Shown: positions 52,681 to 61,888, counted from the stretch's first letter. The stretch is 64,000 bases of DNA from Pseudoxanthomonas sp. (GCF_035999195.1 NZ_DASYGY010000009.1:1178001-1242000); one strand, 5' to 3'. Translations and numbers: made by a program. The notes: a model not told the origin generated them from the sequence alone.

Positions 52681-52687
52681 TCCGCGC

Positions 52688-53398
52688 CTACAGCACCTGC
52701 CGCAGGAACGGAACGGTGATCCTGCGCTGTGCCGCGAGCGATGCGCGATCGAGCCGGTCCAGCAACGCCACCAGCGCACCCAGGTCGCGATCGGTGCGCG
52801 TGAGCAACCAGTCCAGCGCCGCGTCTTCCAGCACCAGGCCGCGCCGCTGCGCACGGTCGCGCAACACATCGCGACGGCCTTCGTCGTCGAGCGGATCCAG
52901 CATCAGCCGCAGGCACTGCTGCAGGCGCGAACGCAGGTCGGGCAATCCAAGTCCGATGTCGTCGGGAATACTGCGCGCGGTGTACAGCACGTTCACGCCG
53001 GAGGCGCGCACACGATTGTGGAAATCGAACAGGGCGACTTCGTCCTCGCGACCGCCGGCGATCGCGTCCAGTCCGTCGAGCGCGACCACGTCGTTGCCAT
53101 CCAACGCGTCGAGCGCCTCGCGCAGGCGTCCCGCCGCCGCTGCCAGGGGCAGATAGACCGCACGGCGACCATGTTGCTCGGCGGCCGCGCAGACGGCCAG
53201 CGCCAGATGCGTCTTGCCGGTCCTCGACGCACCGGCCAGGTACACCCAGTCGGCACCGTTGGTGGTGGCGAGCGCCGACAGCGCCGGCAGCGCGCCTTCG
53301 GGCGGCGCGATGAAACTCTCGAAGCGCTGGTCCGGCGGATACCGCAGCGCCAGCGGCAACTGCGGACCCAGCCCCGCGCCCGGCTCATCGCGGCTCAC
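52688..53398 (-). CDS. hda: DnaA regulatory inactivator Hda
   Basis: Hda promotes hydrolysis of DnaA-bound ATP with the sliding clamp, limiting replication starts. The 236-residue DnaA-like AAA+ protein has YLAGASRTGKTHLA (Walker A) and VVALDGLDAI (Walker B region), and LGPQLPLAL near the N-terminus resembles the clamp-binding QLxLxL motif. GTG start at 53398 overlaps the perM-like stop. Xanthomonadaceae Hda is normally annotated as 'DnaA regulatory inactivator Hda' next to an AI-2E permease, as here. Confidence 0.9.
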   Translation of the reverse strand: MSRDEPGAGLGPQLPLALRYPPDQRFESFIAPPEGALPALSALATTNGADWVYLAGASRTGKTHLALAVCAAAEQHGRRAVYLPLAAAAGRLREALDALDGNDVVALDGLDAIAGGREDEVALFDFHNRVRASGVNVLYTARSIPDDIGLGLPDLRSRLQQCLRLMLDPLDDEGRRDVLRDRAQRRGLVLEDAALDWLLTRTDRDLGALVALLDRLDRASLAAQRRITVPFLRQVL

Positions 53399-54561
53399 GG
53401 CGTATCGGAATCGGCGCGCGGCGCCGCCTGCTCCACGCTGCCCTTGTCGATGTACGAATCCAGCACGATGGAGGGCCGGTCGCCGGCATACAGGCGGCTC
53501 TGCGTATAGCGCTCGTGGGCGAAGCGCAGCAGCACGTTGGCGATGGCCGCCACCGGCAATGCCAGCAGCATGCCGAGGAAGCCGAACAGCTGGCCGCCGG
53601 CCATGATGGCGAAGATCACCGCCACCGGATGCAGGCCGATGCGGTCGCCGACGATACGCGGCGTCAGCACGTAGCCTTCCAGCATCTGGCCGACCACGAA
53701 CACGCCCATCACCAGCGCCACCAGCGACCAGTCGCCACCGGACTGCACCAGCGCGGCGATCACGCCCAGCACGATGCCGGTAGCGGTGCCGAGATACGGC
53801 ACGAAGCTGATCAGGCCGGCGATGATGCCGACCAGCAGCCCCACCTTCAGGCCGACCACCGACAGACCGATCGCATAGATCGCACCCAGCGCCAGCATCA
53901 CCAGGAACTGCCCGCGCAGGAACGCGCCCAGCACTTCGTTGGATTCCAGTGCCAGCCGGGTGACGGTGGCGATATGGTCGCGCGGCACGAGCGCCGCGAT
54001 GCGCTCGACCAGCGTGTCCCAGTCGCGCAGGAAGTAGAACGTCAGGATCGGCAGCAACACCAGGTTGGCCACCCAGGCCATCACCGCGAAGCCCGAGCGC
54101 GAGAAGTAGCCGAAGAGCGTGGCGGCGACGCCACCGGCCTGCTGCCAATGGCCGCGGATCCATTCGGTCAGGCGATCAGGGTCGAGCCACGCGACCAGTT
54201 CAAGCCCGGTGCGCTGTTCCACCCAGGGCAGCGCCTTGTCCACGAACCAGTCGCGGTAGGCCGGCATCGATTCGATCACCGTCACCACCTGGCGCTCGAT
54301 CATCGGCACCAGGATGACCAGCGCGAGCACCAGCAGCAGCACCATCAGCGTGAAGACCAACACGACGGCGGTACTGCGTGAACGCCCGGACCTTTCCAGG
54401 CGATCCACCCACGGATCGCCCAGCCAGCCCAGCAGCGCGGCGCATACGAAGGGCGTGAGCACGGGCGCGAGCAGCCAGATCAGCCAGCCGACGATCAGCG
54501 CGATCAGCAGCCACTGCCAGCGACGGGCCAGCGTGCCCGCCGGGGTTGAAGAAAGATCCAT
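53395..54561 (-). CDS. AI-2E/PerM-family permease
   Basis: A 388-residue inner-membrane protein with about eight helices and the family motifs LGAIYAIGLSVVGLKVGLLVGIIAGLISFVPYLGT and LVMGVFVVGQMLEGYVLTPRIVGDRIGLHPVAVIF. PerM relatives include YdgG/TqsA, an AI-2 exporter, but most are uncharacterised. It is coupled to hda by a GTGA overlap and follows the DUF2066 gene by 14 bases. Confidence 0.92.
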   Translation of the reverse strand: MDLSSTPAGTLARRWQWLLIALIVGWLIWLLAPVLTPFVCAALLGWLGDPWVDRLERSGRSRSTAVVLVFTLMVLLLVLALVILVPMIERQVVTVIESMPAYRDWFVDKALPWVEQRTGLELVAWLDPDRLTEWIRGHWQQAGGVAATLFGYFSRSGFAVMAWVANLVLLPILTFYFLRDWDTLVERIAALVPRDHIATVTRLALESNEVLGAFLRGQFLVMLALGAIYAIGLSVVGLKVGLLVGIIAGLISFVPYLGTATGIVLGVIAALVQSGGDWSLVALVMGVFVVGQMLEGYVLTPRIVGDRIGLHPVAVIFAIMAGGQLFGFLGMLLALPVAAIANVLLRFAHERYTQSRLYAGDRPSIVLDSYIDKGSVEQAAPRADSDTP

Positions 54562-54575
54562 GCAGCGTCCTTGTG

Positions 54576-55661
54576 TCAGCGCATCTGGTAGGCCGGCGGC
54601 TCGCCTTCGCCGCCGGTGAAGGGAGCGTCATCGCCCATGGTGCGGCGGAAGCCGGCCAGGCCGGAGACCAGCTCCAGGTCCAGCTCCAGCACATCGCCGC
54701 TGGCGCGCACCGGGGTGATGCGACGGACCACGGCCATCTTCTGCAGGTGACCCGTCAGGCGCAGGTAGTCGTCGGTGCTTCGGATCCCGGTGAACAGCAC
54801 GCGGTACGTGCCGGCAGGACCGGCGCTGCCGCGCTTGCCGTAACGCTTCACCAGCGCATCGGCGGCGCCATCGGCGCCGGATGCCATCGCGCGGCGCGCA
54901 TCGGCATCGGTCACGGACCATGTCGCCAGCACCTTGCCGGCGTCGACGAACACCCAGTCGGCCGTCCAGCCGCCCTTGGCGTTGCGGTAGAGCTTGCCGA
55001 CCAGCTGCATCGGCGGGCTGTAGCGGGCCGAGGCTCGTGCGACGGCGGCCGTATCCTGGCGCCAGATGGCGCCGACCAGCGCCTGTTCGGCCGCACTGCC
55101 GGCGGGCAGGCCCAGACCGTAGCCGCGCTCGATGGCGCGGTTGAGCAGCGGACGCGCGGCATTGGCATGCTGCAGGCCCAGCAGGCGCGGTCCGCTGCCA
55201 TCGTTGATCGCCAGCCAGACGACCGGCTTCGGGCGCGGCTGCGGCCATACCGGCAGGCCCAGCGCGCCGGCCAGGCCGTTGACCTGCTCCTCGTCGAAAC
55301 GCACCACCAGCATGGTTCGGAACGTCGGCGCGCCCGACAGCGACGTGCCCTGGTCCTGGCGGTAGTCGTAGCCTTCCACATAGTCCTTCGCGTTGCGCAG
55401 CTCGGCGCCCACGCCGGGACGCGACATCGCACCGCGATCGCCCGACAGCTTGGACAGCACCGTGCCCAGCGCGCGCGCGAAACCGCCCTGGCGCTCCGCC
55501 TCGCCCTGCCCGCTGACCGGCACCTCGGCCTGGTACAGGCCGCGCGCCGAGACCGCATCGCCTTCCGTGCGCAGGCCGGACTGCGCCTGCACGGCGGGCG
55601 TCGTGGTCAGTGCCGCCATCAGCAATGCCATGGCGAGTGCGATACCTGGAATCCGGCGCAT
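54576..55661 (-). CDS. DUF2066 secreted protein
   Basis: A 361-residue exported protein (signal peptide to AVQA-Q). The DUF2066 domain covers about residues 30-330: LYQAEVPVSGQGEAERQGGFARALGTVLSKLSG at the start and VRRITPVRASGDVLELDLEL at the end. Its function is unknown. It heads the operon with the PerM-like gene and hda and is divergent from purM. Confidence 0.88.
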   Translation of the reverse strand: MRRIPGIALAMALLMAALTTTPAVQAQSGLRTEGDAVSARGLYQAEVPVSGQGEAERQGGFARALGTVLSKLSGDRGAMSRPGVGAELRNAKDYVEGYDYRQDQGTSLSGAPTFRTMLVVRFDEEQVNGLAGALGLPVWPQPRPKPVVWLAINDGSGPRLLGLQHANAARPLLNRAIERGYGLGLPAGSAAEQALVGAIWRQDTAAVARASARYSPPMQLVGKLYRNAKGGWTADWVFVDAGKVLATWSVTDADARRAMASGADGAADALVKRYGKRGSAGPAGTYRVLFTGIRSTDDYLRLTGHLQKMAVVRRITPVRASGDVLELDLELVSGLAGFRRTMGDDAPFTGGEGEPPAYQMR

Positions 55662-55752
55662 CGAGCGTCCTTGAGCTCTACAGACCCGGTGAATTGTTGC
55701 CCGAATGGACCGATACCGCCAACGCCACCCGTTCAGGACCCACCGATTCCTT

Positions 55753-55758
55753 TAAAAT
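55753..55758 (+). promoter_or_regulatory. -10 element of purM
   Basis: TAAAAT inside CTTTAAAATC, 30 bases before the GTG start. The -35 is poor, as in many regulated genes. No PurR-like operator is evident. Confidence 0.5.
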
Positions 55759-55787
55759 CACGCCTCTTGCCCCGCCGACGACCGCCC

Positions 55788-56837
55788 GTGACCCAGCCGA
55801 CGCCTTCCGCCCCCACCCCGATGACCTATCGCGACGCGGGTGTCGACATCGACGCCGGCAACGAACTGGTCGAACGCATCAAGCCGCTGGTCAAGCGCAG
55901 CTTCCGGCCGGAGGTGATGGGCGGGCTGGGCGGTTTCGGCGCGCTGTTCGACCTGTCCGGCAAATACCGCGAGCCCGTGCTCGTGTCCGGCACCGATGGC
56001 GTGGGCACCAAGCTGAAGCTGGCCCAGCAGCTGGGCCGCCACGACACCATCGGCATCGATCTGGTCGCCATGTGCGTGAACGACGTGCTGGTGCAGGGCG
56101 CCGAGCCGCTGTTCTTCCTCGACTACTTCGCCACCGGCAAGCTCGACGTCGACACCACGGTGGCGGTGGTCGGCGGCATCGCCCGCGGCTGCGAACTCTC
56201 CGGCTGCGCGCTGATCGGCGGCGAGACCGCCGAAATGCCCGACATGTACGGTCCGGGCGAATACGACCTGGCCGGCTTCTGCGTGGCGGCGGTGGAGAAA
56301 TCGCGCCTGCTGGACGGCGCCAAGGTCCGCGCCGGCGATGTGCTGGTCGGCATCGCCTCCAGCGGCCCGCACTCCAACGGCTATTCGCTGGTCCGCCGCA
56401 TCTACGACCGCGCCGGCCGCCCGGCCGATCTGGATGTGGGCGGCGTGCCGCTGGCCGACGCGCTGATGGCGCCGACCACGCTGTACGTGAAGCCGATCCT
56501 GGAACTGCTGCAGGCGCACGACCTGCACGGCATGGCGCACATCACCGGTGGCGGCCTGACCGAGAACATCATCCGCGTGATCCCGGACGGGCTCGGCCTG
56601 CAGATCGACGCCAGCGCCTGGACGCTGCCGCCCGTGTTCGACTGGCTGCAGCGCGAGGGCGCGGTCGAAAACACCGAGATGTGGCGCACCTTCAACTGCG
56701 GCATCGGCTTCGTGCTGGTGGTCGCGCCGGACCAGCTGGCCGCCGTGCAGGCCGACCTGGCCCGCCTGCAGCTGACCCACTGGCAGATCGGCGAAGTCGT
56801 CACCGCCACCGGCGGCGAACGCGTCCGTATCGGCTGA
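55788..56837 (+). CDS. purM: Phosphoribosylformylglycinamidine cyclo-ligase
   Basis: PurM closes the imidazole ring to form AIR in purine synthesis, using ATP. It is 349 residues from GTG 55788, or 338 from ATG 55821; both keep the conserved TYRDAGVDIDAGNELVERIK. Signatures: GTDGVGTKLKLA, GGETAEMPDMY, SSGPHSNGYSLVR and ITGGGLTENI. It is separated from purN by one small membrane gene, and all three are closely spaced. Confidence 0.96.
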   Translation: MTQPTPSAPTPMTYRDAGVDIDAGNELVERIKPLVKRSFRPEVMGGLGGFGALFDLSGKYREPVLVSGTDGVGTKLKLAQQLGRHDTIGIDLVAMCVNDVLVQGAEPLFFLDYFATGKLDVDTTVAVVGGIARGCELSGCALIGGETAEMPDMYGPGEYDLAGFCVAAVEKSRLLDGAKVRAGDVLVGIASSGPHSNGYSLVRRIYDRAGRPADLDVGGVPLADALMAPTTLYVKPILELLQAHDLHGMAHITGGGLTENIIRVIPDGLGLQIDASAWTLPPVFDWLQREGAVENTEMWRTFNCGIGFVLVVAPDQLAAVQADLARLQLTHWQIGEVVTATGGERVRIG

Positions 56838-56844
56838 GCGCGGC

Positions 56845-57465
56845 ATGCCGCGCGGCAAGGCGATCGCCTTCGGGCTGACGCTGGCGGTGTTCGGCGCCAG
56901 CTGGATCGCGCCCCGCTGGCCGGTCGAACAGGCGCTGCACAGCAGCCTGACCGTGGTCGGACTGGCGTGGCTGTGGTGGCACGACCGGCGCTGGCCGCTG
57001 CGGCCGGCGCACTTCGTCCTGATCTGCGCCTTCATCATCGCGCACTGCATCGGCGCGCGCTGGCTGTACTCCTATGTGCCGTACGACGCGTGGCTGCAGG
57101 CGGCGGTGGGCTGGTCGCCAGCGGAGGGCTTCGGCTGGCAGCGCAACCACTTCGACCGTTTCATCCACCTGATGTACGGCGCCTGCTTCGCCCCGGCGGT
57201 CTGGCACTGGCTGCGCCAGCGCTGGCGGGGGCTGTCCATCGGCCAGGCCTTCACGCTGTCCGTGATGCTGATCATGTGCACCAGCCTGATCTACGAGTGG
57301 CTGGAATGGGGCATCGCGCTGACGATGTCGCCGGAGGCCGCCGAGTCCTACAACGGCCAGCAGGGCGACGTGTGGGATGCGCATGCCGACATGCTGCTGG
57401 CCACCGTGGGCGCCCTGCTGGTAGGGCCCCTGGCGCGCAAGGAATCCGAGGAGTTCTCCGCATGA
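56845..57465 (+). CDS. DUF2238 (YjdF-like) membrane protein
   Basis: A 206-residue inner-membrane protein with about five helices. The conserved DUF2238 core is WQRNHFDRFIHLMYGACFAP, SLIYEWLEWG and GDVWDAHADMLLATVGAL, where histidines, acidic residues and aromatics cluster as if binding something in the membrane. It sits between purM and purN, seven bases after the former and overlapping the latter by ATGA. Why it lies inside a purine operon is unknown. Confidence 0.92.
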   Translation: MPRGKAIAFGLTLAVFGASWIAPRWPVEQALHSSLTVVGLAWLWWHDRRWPLRPAHFVLICAFIIAHCIGARWLYSYVPYDAWLQAAVGWSPAEGFGWQRNHFDRFIHLMYGACFAPAVWHWLRQRWRGLSIGQAFTLSVMLIMCTSLIYEWLEWGIALTMSPEAAESYNGQQGDVWDAHADMLLATVGALLVGPLARKESEEFSA

Positions 57466-58127
57466 CATCACGTATCGCCGTGCTGGCTTCCGGCCGCGGC
57501 ACCAACCTGCGGGCGATCCTGCAAGCCACCGCCGACGGCACGCTCGACGCCGAGGTCGTCGGCGTCTTCTCCGACAAGCCCGGGGCACCGGCCCTGCGCT
57601 ATGCGCCGGAAGACAGGCGCTGGGGCCATCGGCCTTCCCACTTCGGGGACAAGACCCGCTACGAGGCCGCGCTGGCCGAGGCCATCGACGCGACCCGCCC
57701 GGACTGGGTCGTCTGCGCCGGCTACATGCGCATCCTCGGCGACGCGTTCATCGAACGATTCCGCGGCAGGCTGCTGAACATCCACCCCTCGCTACTGCCC
57801 AAGTACCCCGGCCTGTATACGCATGCACGCGCGGTGGCGGCGCACGACGCCGAACACGGCGCCAGCATCCACTTCGTCACCCCGGAACTGGATGCCGGCG
57901 CGGTGATCGCCCAGGTGCGGATCCCGATCCTGCCCCGGGAGACGCCCGACAAGCTGGCCGCACGCCTGCTCCCGCGCGAACACGCCCTGATGCTGGCGGT
58001 GCTGCGCCTCGCCTGCGCCGGGGCGCTGGCTGAACAGGGCGAGATCGTGCTCTACCACGGTCAGCCGCTATTAAATCCCCTGTCCCTAGATTCGACCGAC
58101 CGTTTGGTTCCCTCGCCTCCCCCCTGA
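57462..58127 (+). CDS. purN: Phosphoribosylglycinamide formyltransferase
   Basis: PurN adds a formyl group from formyl-tetrahydrofolate to GAR. The 221 residues include SGRGTNLRAIL, the catalytic asparagine/histidine in NIHPSLLPKYPG, and the aspartate of GASIHFVTPELDAG. Overlaps the DUF2238 gene by four bases, and its stop overlaps the first DUF3108 gene by one (TGATG). Confidence 0.95.
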   Translation: MTSRIAVLASGRGTNLRAILQATADGTLDAEVVGVFSDKPGAPALRYAPEDRRWGHRPSHFGDKTRYEAALAEAIDATRPDWVVCAGYMRILGDAFIERFRGRLLNIHPSLLPKYPGLYTHARAVAAHDAEHGASIHFVTPELDAGAVIAQVRIPILPRETPDKLAARLLPREHALMLAVLRLACAGALAEQGEIVLYHGQPLLNPLSLDSTDRLVPSPPP

Positions 58128-58843
58128 TGCCTTCGCCTTTCCATTCCCTGCTGCTCGGCCTTGCCCTGGCCGGCGTCACGGCGCCTGCGCTGGCGCTGGA
58201 GCCGTTCGTTGCCAGCTACCAGGCCTACAACGAGGGCAAGCTGGCGGGCAGCGCCAGCATGAAGGTGGCGCCCAGGACCGGCAGCCAGTGGCAGATCGAT
58301 CTGAACGTCAAGGGCACGCGTGGGTTCGCGCGCCTGGCCGGCCTGAACATCGAGCAGAGTACGGTCTTCGATGCCGCCGGCGGGCAGTTCCGTCCGATCA
58401 GCCAGGCCACCGTCCGCCGCGCGGTCTTCATGGGCAAGCGGATGGTCGGCACCTACGACTGGAACGCCCGCACCGCGCAGTGGCAGGGCGACATCAAGAA
58501 GGAGCGGCGCGCGCCACTGCCCCTCCAGCCCGGCGACATGAGCGCGCTGCTGATGAACCTGGCGGTGATCCGCGACGCCGCCCCGGGCAAGCGACTCGAT
58601 TACCGCGTGGTGGACAACGGGCGTATCCGCGAGTACCAGTACCAGGTGTCGCCCGAACCCGAAACCGTGACCGTCGACGATCTGAGCTACAGCGCGCTGC
58701 GCGTCAGCCGCGCCAATGGCGGCAACGACGAAACCATCTTCTGGGTCGCCGATGGCGTGCCCACCCCCGTGCGCATCCTGCAGCGGGAAGACGGTCAGGA
58801 TGGCGTAGACCTCCGCCTGGTCGAATACCAAGGAGCACCATGA
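58127..58843 (+). CDS. DUF3108 periplasmic protein, copy 1
   Basis: A 238-residue exported protein (signal ending ALA-L) of the DUF3108 family: LEPFVASYQAYNEGKLAGSASMK, RRAVFMGKRMVGTYDWN, LQPGDMSALLMNLAVIRD. It shows the family's single domain of antiparallel strands. First of three tandem paralogues; its stop overlaps the ATG of copy 2 by four bases. Function unknown. Confidence 0.9.
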   Translation: MPSPFHSLLLGLALAGVTAPALALEPFVASYQAYNEGKLAGSASMKVAPRTGSQWQIDLNVKGTRGFARLAGLNIEQSTVFDAAGGQFRPISQATVRRAVFMGKRMVGTYDWNARTAQWQGDIKKERRAPLPLQPGDMSALLMNLAVIRDAAPGKRLDYRVVDNGRIREYQYQVSPEPETVTVDDLSYSALRVSRANGGNDETIFWVADGVPTPVRILQREDGQDGVDLRLVEYQGAP

Positions 58844-59538
58844 ACATCATGAAGAAGACCCCCGTTTCCTTCCCCCGCCTGCTGCTGGCCGGCGCGCTGC
58901 TTGCCGCGGCCAGCGCCCCGGCCCTTGCCGTGGAGGCCTTCACCGCGAACTACAGCGCCAGCGCGCTGGGCATGGTCGGCGAAGGCCAGATGTCCGTCGC
59001 GGCCCAGCCGGGTAACCGTTGGCAGTACTCGCTGACCGTGCGCAACCAGGCCGTGGACCTGAGCCAGAAGACCGTGTTCGACGTGCAGGATGGCCGCATG
59101 CGTCCGTTGAGCAGCAGCGACAGCTCGCGCCTGCTGATCAAGAAGAAGAACGTCAACACCGTCTATGACTGGAGCAAGTCCCAGGCCACCTGGAACGGCG
59201 ACGTGAAGCCCGATCGTGCCGGCCCCGTGAAGCTGGTCCCGGGCGACATGGACGCATTGCTGGTCAACCTGGCCATCGTGCGCGACGTCGCGGCGGGCAA
59301 GCCGCTCACCTACCGCATGGTGGAAAACGGCCGCGCCAAGCCGATGACGTATCAGGTCGCCGGCAAGGAGCGCATCACCGTGGCCGGCAAGCCGCAGGAC
59401 GCCACCAAGGTCGTCCGCACCGATGGCGACAAGCAGACCATCGTCTGGGTGGTCGCCGATGCCCCGGTGCCCGCGCGCATCCTGCAGCGCGAGAAGGGAC
59501 AGGACACCATCGACCTGACCCTCACGTCCTGGCGCTGA
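58840..59538 (+). CDS. DUF3108 periplasmic protein, copy 2
   Basis: A 232-residue exported paralogue (signal to PALA-V): VEAFTANYSASALGMVGEGQMSV, NTVYDWSKSQATWNGDVKPDRAGP and GDMDALLVNLAIVRDVAAGK. Closest to copy 3, with which it shares GDVKPxRAGPV and the ending LTSWR. Confidence 0.9.
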   Translation: MNIMKKTPVSFPRLLLAGALLAAASAPALAVEAFTANYSASALGMVGEGQMSVAAQPGNRWQYSLTVRNQAVDLSQKTVFDVQDGRMRPLSSSDSSRLLIKKKNVNTVYDWSKSQATWNGDVKPDRAGPVKLVPGDMDALLVNLAIVRDVAAGKPLTYRMVENGRAKPMTYQVAGKERITVAGKPQDATKVVRTDGDKQTIVWVVADAPVPARILQREKGQDTIDLTLTSWR

Positions 59539-59560
59539 TCACAGTTCCGGAGATCACACG

Positions 59561-60241
59561 ATGACAAGGATGTCCATCCTGCCGGTCGTCGCCGCCGCCA
59601 TGCTTGCGACGACAGCCATGCCGGCCTACGCGCTGAAACCGTTCACCGCCCAGTACGAAGCGTCTTTCAAGGGAATTTCGGCGGGTGGCTCGATGTCGCT
59701 GTCGCAGCAGGGCAATCGCTGGACGTATGCGATGGGCATCCGCAACACGATGGCCAACCTGAGCCAGGCGACGGTGTTCGAGGATGTCGGCGGCCGCTAT
59801 CGGCCCCTGGGCGGCAGCGACCGTTCCACCTACCTGATGAAGACGCGCGCCGTCGTTACGCACTACAACTGGAAGGGCCTGCAGGCGCGCTGGACCGGTG
59901 ATGTGAAACCGCAGCGCGCGGGCCCCGTTGCGATGCAGCCCGGCGACATGGATGCGCTGCTGGTCAACCTGGCGCTGGTCCGCGATGTCGGCTTCGGCCG
60001 GACGTCGATGAGCTACCGGTTGCTGGAAAACGGCAAGGCCAAGCCGATGGTGTACCGCGTCGCCGGCCGCGAGAAGATCACCGTGAACGGTCGCGCGCTG
60101 GACACGACGAAGGTCGTCCAGAGCGCCGGCGGGAAGCAGACCACCGCCTGGATCGCTGCCGGCGTACCGACGCCGGTGCGCATCGTGCAGCGCGAGGACG
60201 GCAGCGACGTGTTCCGCTTGCAGCTGACCTCCTGGCGCTGA
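59561..60241 (+). CDS. DUF3108 periplasmic protein, copy 3
   Basis: A 226-residue exported paralogue (signal to PAYA-L): LKPFTAQYEASFKGISAGGSMSL, HYNWKGLQARWTGDVKPQRAGP, ending LQLTSWR. A 22-base gap separates it from copy 2, and a strong terminator follows, closing the operon that starts at purM. Confidence 0.9.
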   Translation: MTRMSILPVVAAAMLATTAMPAYALKPFTAQYEASFKGISAGGSMSLSQQGNRWTYAMGIRNTMANLSQATVFEDVGGRYRPLGGSDRSTYLMKTRAVVTHYNWKGLQARWTGDVKPQRAGPVAMQPGDMDALLVNLALVRDVGFGRTSMSYRLLENGKAKPMVYRVAGREKITVNGRALDTTKVVQSAGGKQTTAWIAAGVPTPVRIVQREDGSDVFRLQLTSWR

Positions 60242-60252
60242 CGCCACCCAGG

Positions 60253-60279
60253 AAAAAGCCCGGCAATGCCGGGCTTTTT
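60253..60279. terminator. Bidirectional terminator after the DUF3108 array
   Basis: AAAAAGCCCGGC-AAT-GCCGGGCTTTTT: a 7-bp GC stem extended by A-T pairs, with T-runs on both strands, so it can serve the EF-hand/murA transcript from the other side as well. Confidence 0.93.
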
Positions 60280-60281
60280 CT

Positions 60282-60620
60282 TTACTCCGCGGCGGGCGCG
60301 TCGGCCTGGAACACCGTCTTGCAGTCCATCCGCAGCGTGCCGCTGCCATTGCGCCAGGCGAAGGTGTTGCACTGCCGCTTGCCGTCCTGCTTCTGCTCCA
60401 CCACCACGGTGAACACGGCCTGCGCGATTTCGCCCTGCGTCACCGTGCCGTCGCCGTTCCAGTCCATGTCCTGCGTGGTAATGCCGTGCGTCGCCGCCGA
60501 ACCGGTGTAATGCAGCCACGCCACCAGCGCCAGCAGCCCCACGACGATGCCCAGCAGGATCTTGCGGCGCAGCGGGAAACGCGAACGGATCCCGGAGAGC
60601 TTCGGATCGTGCCGGCTCAC
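60282..60620 (-). CDS. Membrane-anchored EF-hand protein
   Basis: A 112-residue protein with one helix (about residues 20-37, ILLGIVVGLLALVAWLHY) and then an EF-hand loop, residues 53-64 (D-W-N-G-D-G-T-V-T-Q-G-E), which has Asp at 1 and 5, Asn at 3, Gly at 6 and Glu at 12 of the 12-residue loop. A basic N-terminus suggests an inside start with the EF-hand in the periplasm. Its ATG overlaps the murA stop by four bases. Function unknown. Confidence 0.82.
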   Translation of the reverse strand: MSRHDPKLSGIRSRFPLRRKILLGIVVGLLALVAWLHYTGSAATHGITTQDMDWNGDGTVTQGEIAQAVFTVVVEQKQDGKRQCNTFAWRNGSGTLRMDCKTVFQADAPAAE

Positions 60621-61888
60621 GGGACGCGCCTGATCTTGGCGCCCAGGCCGCCCAGCTTCTCTTCGATGTTCTCGTAGCCGCGGTCGAGGTGGTAGATGCG
60701 GTCGATGGTGGTTTCACCGTCGGCCACCAGGCCGGCCAGGATCAGCGACGCCGAGGCGCGCAGGTCGGTCGCCATCACCGGCGCGCCCCCCAGCTTCTCG
60801 ACGCCGCGTACGATGGCGGTGTGGCCTTCCACGCGGATGTCGGCACCCAGGCGCAACAACTCGTTGACGTGCATGAAGCGGTTTTCGAAGATCGTCTCGT
60901 TGATCACGCCCACGCCCTCCGCCACGCAGTTCAACGCCATGAACTGCGCCTGCATGTCGGTGGGGAACGCCGGATAAGGCGCGGTGGTCAGGCTGACCGC
61001 TTTCGGACGCTTGCCCTGCATGTCCAGGGTGATGCTGTCGGCGGTGGCCTCGATCTTCGCACCGGCTTCGGTGAGCTTGTCGAGTACGGCCTCAAGCGTG
61101 TCGGGACGTGCGTTGCGCGCGGTGACCTTGCCGCCGGTCATCGCCGCCGCGACGAGGAACGTGCCGGTCTCGATACGATCCGGCACCACGGAATGACGGC
61201 CGCCGCCGAGGCGCTCGACGCCGTGGATGGTGATGCGCGAGGTACCGGCGCCTTCGATCTTCGCGCCCAGCGCGTTGAGGCATTCGGCCAGGTCGGTGAC
61301 CTCCGGCTCCATCGCCGCGTTTTCCAGCACGGTGGTGCCTTCGGCGAGCGTGGCGGCGGCCATGACGTTCTCGGTGCCGGTCACGGTGACCATGTCGAAC
61401 ACGAAACGCGCCCCCTTCAACCGCGCAGCGCGCGCCTTGATGTAGCCGTTCTCGACGGTGATCTCCGCACCCAGCGCCTGCAGGCCCTTGATGTGCTGGT
61501 CGACCGGACGCGAACCGATCGCGCAGCCGCCGGGCAGCGATACCACCGCGGCGCCGTGGCGTGCGACCAGCGGACCGAGCACCAGGATCGACGCGCGCAT
61601 GGTCTTGACCAGTTCGTACGGCGCGACGAAGCGGCTGACGGTAGTGGGATCGACGGTGATGCCGCGCCCCTTCGCCAGCGTGCCCTCATCGATGGTGATG
61701 CCCGCGCCCAGCTCGCCCAGCAGCTTCACGGTGGTGACCACGTCGTGCAGGTGCGGCACGTTGGTGATCTCCACCGGCGCATCCGCCAGCAGCGTCGCGC
61801 ACAGGATGGGGAGCACGGCGTTCTTGGCGCCGGAAATGGTGACTTCGCCGTTGAGCGTGTTGCCACCGGTGACGATGATCTTCTGCAT
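60617..61888 (-). CDS. murA: UDP-N-acetylglucosamine 1-carboxyvinyltransferase
   Basis: MurA adds enolpyruvate to UDP-GlcNAc, the first committed step of peptidoglycan synthesis. The 423-residue enzyme is normal. The fosfomycin-target cysteine is present as Cys122 in LPGGCAIGSRP, so the fosfomycin-sensitive form is expected. RASILVLGPLVAR and NVMAAATLAEG are family signatures. It lies downstream of ibaG, a standard pairing. Confidence 0.96.
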   Translation of the reverse strand: MQKIIVTGGNTLNGEVTISGAKNAVLPILCATLLADAPVEITNVPHLHDVVTTVKLLGELGAGITIDEGTLAKGRGITVDPTTVSRFVAPYELVKTMRASILVLGPLVARHGAAVVSLPGGCAIGSRPVDQHIKGLQALGAEITVENGYIKARAARLKGARFVFDMVTVTGTENVMAAATLAEGTTVLENAAMEPEVTDLAECLNALGAKIEGAGTSRITIHGVERLGGGRHSVVPDRIETGTFLVAAAMTGGKVTARNARPDTLEAVLDKLTEAGAKIEATADSITLDMQGKRPKAVSLTTAPYPAFPTDMQAQFMALNCVAEGVGVINETIFENRFMHVNELLRLGADIRVEGHTAIVRGVEKLGGAPVMATDLRASASLILAGLVADGETTIDRIYHLDRGYENIEEKLGGLGAKIRRVP

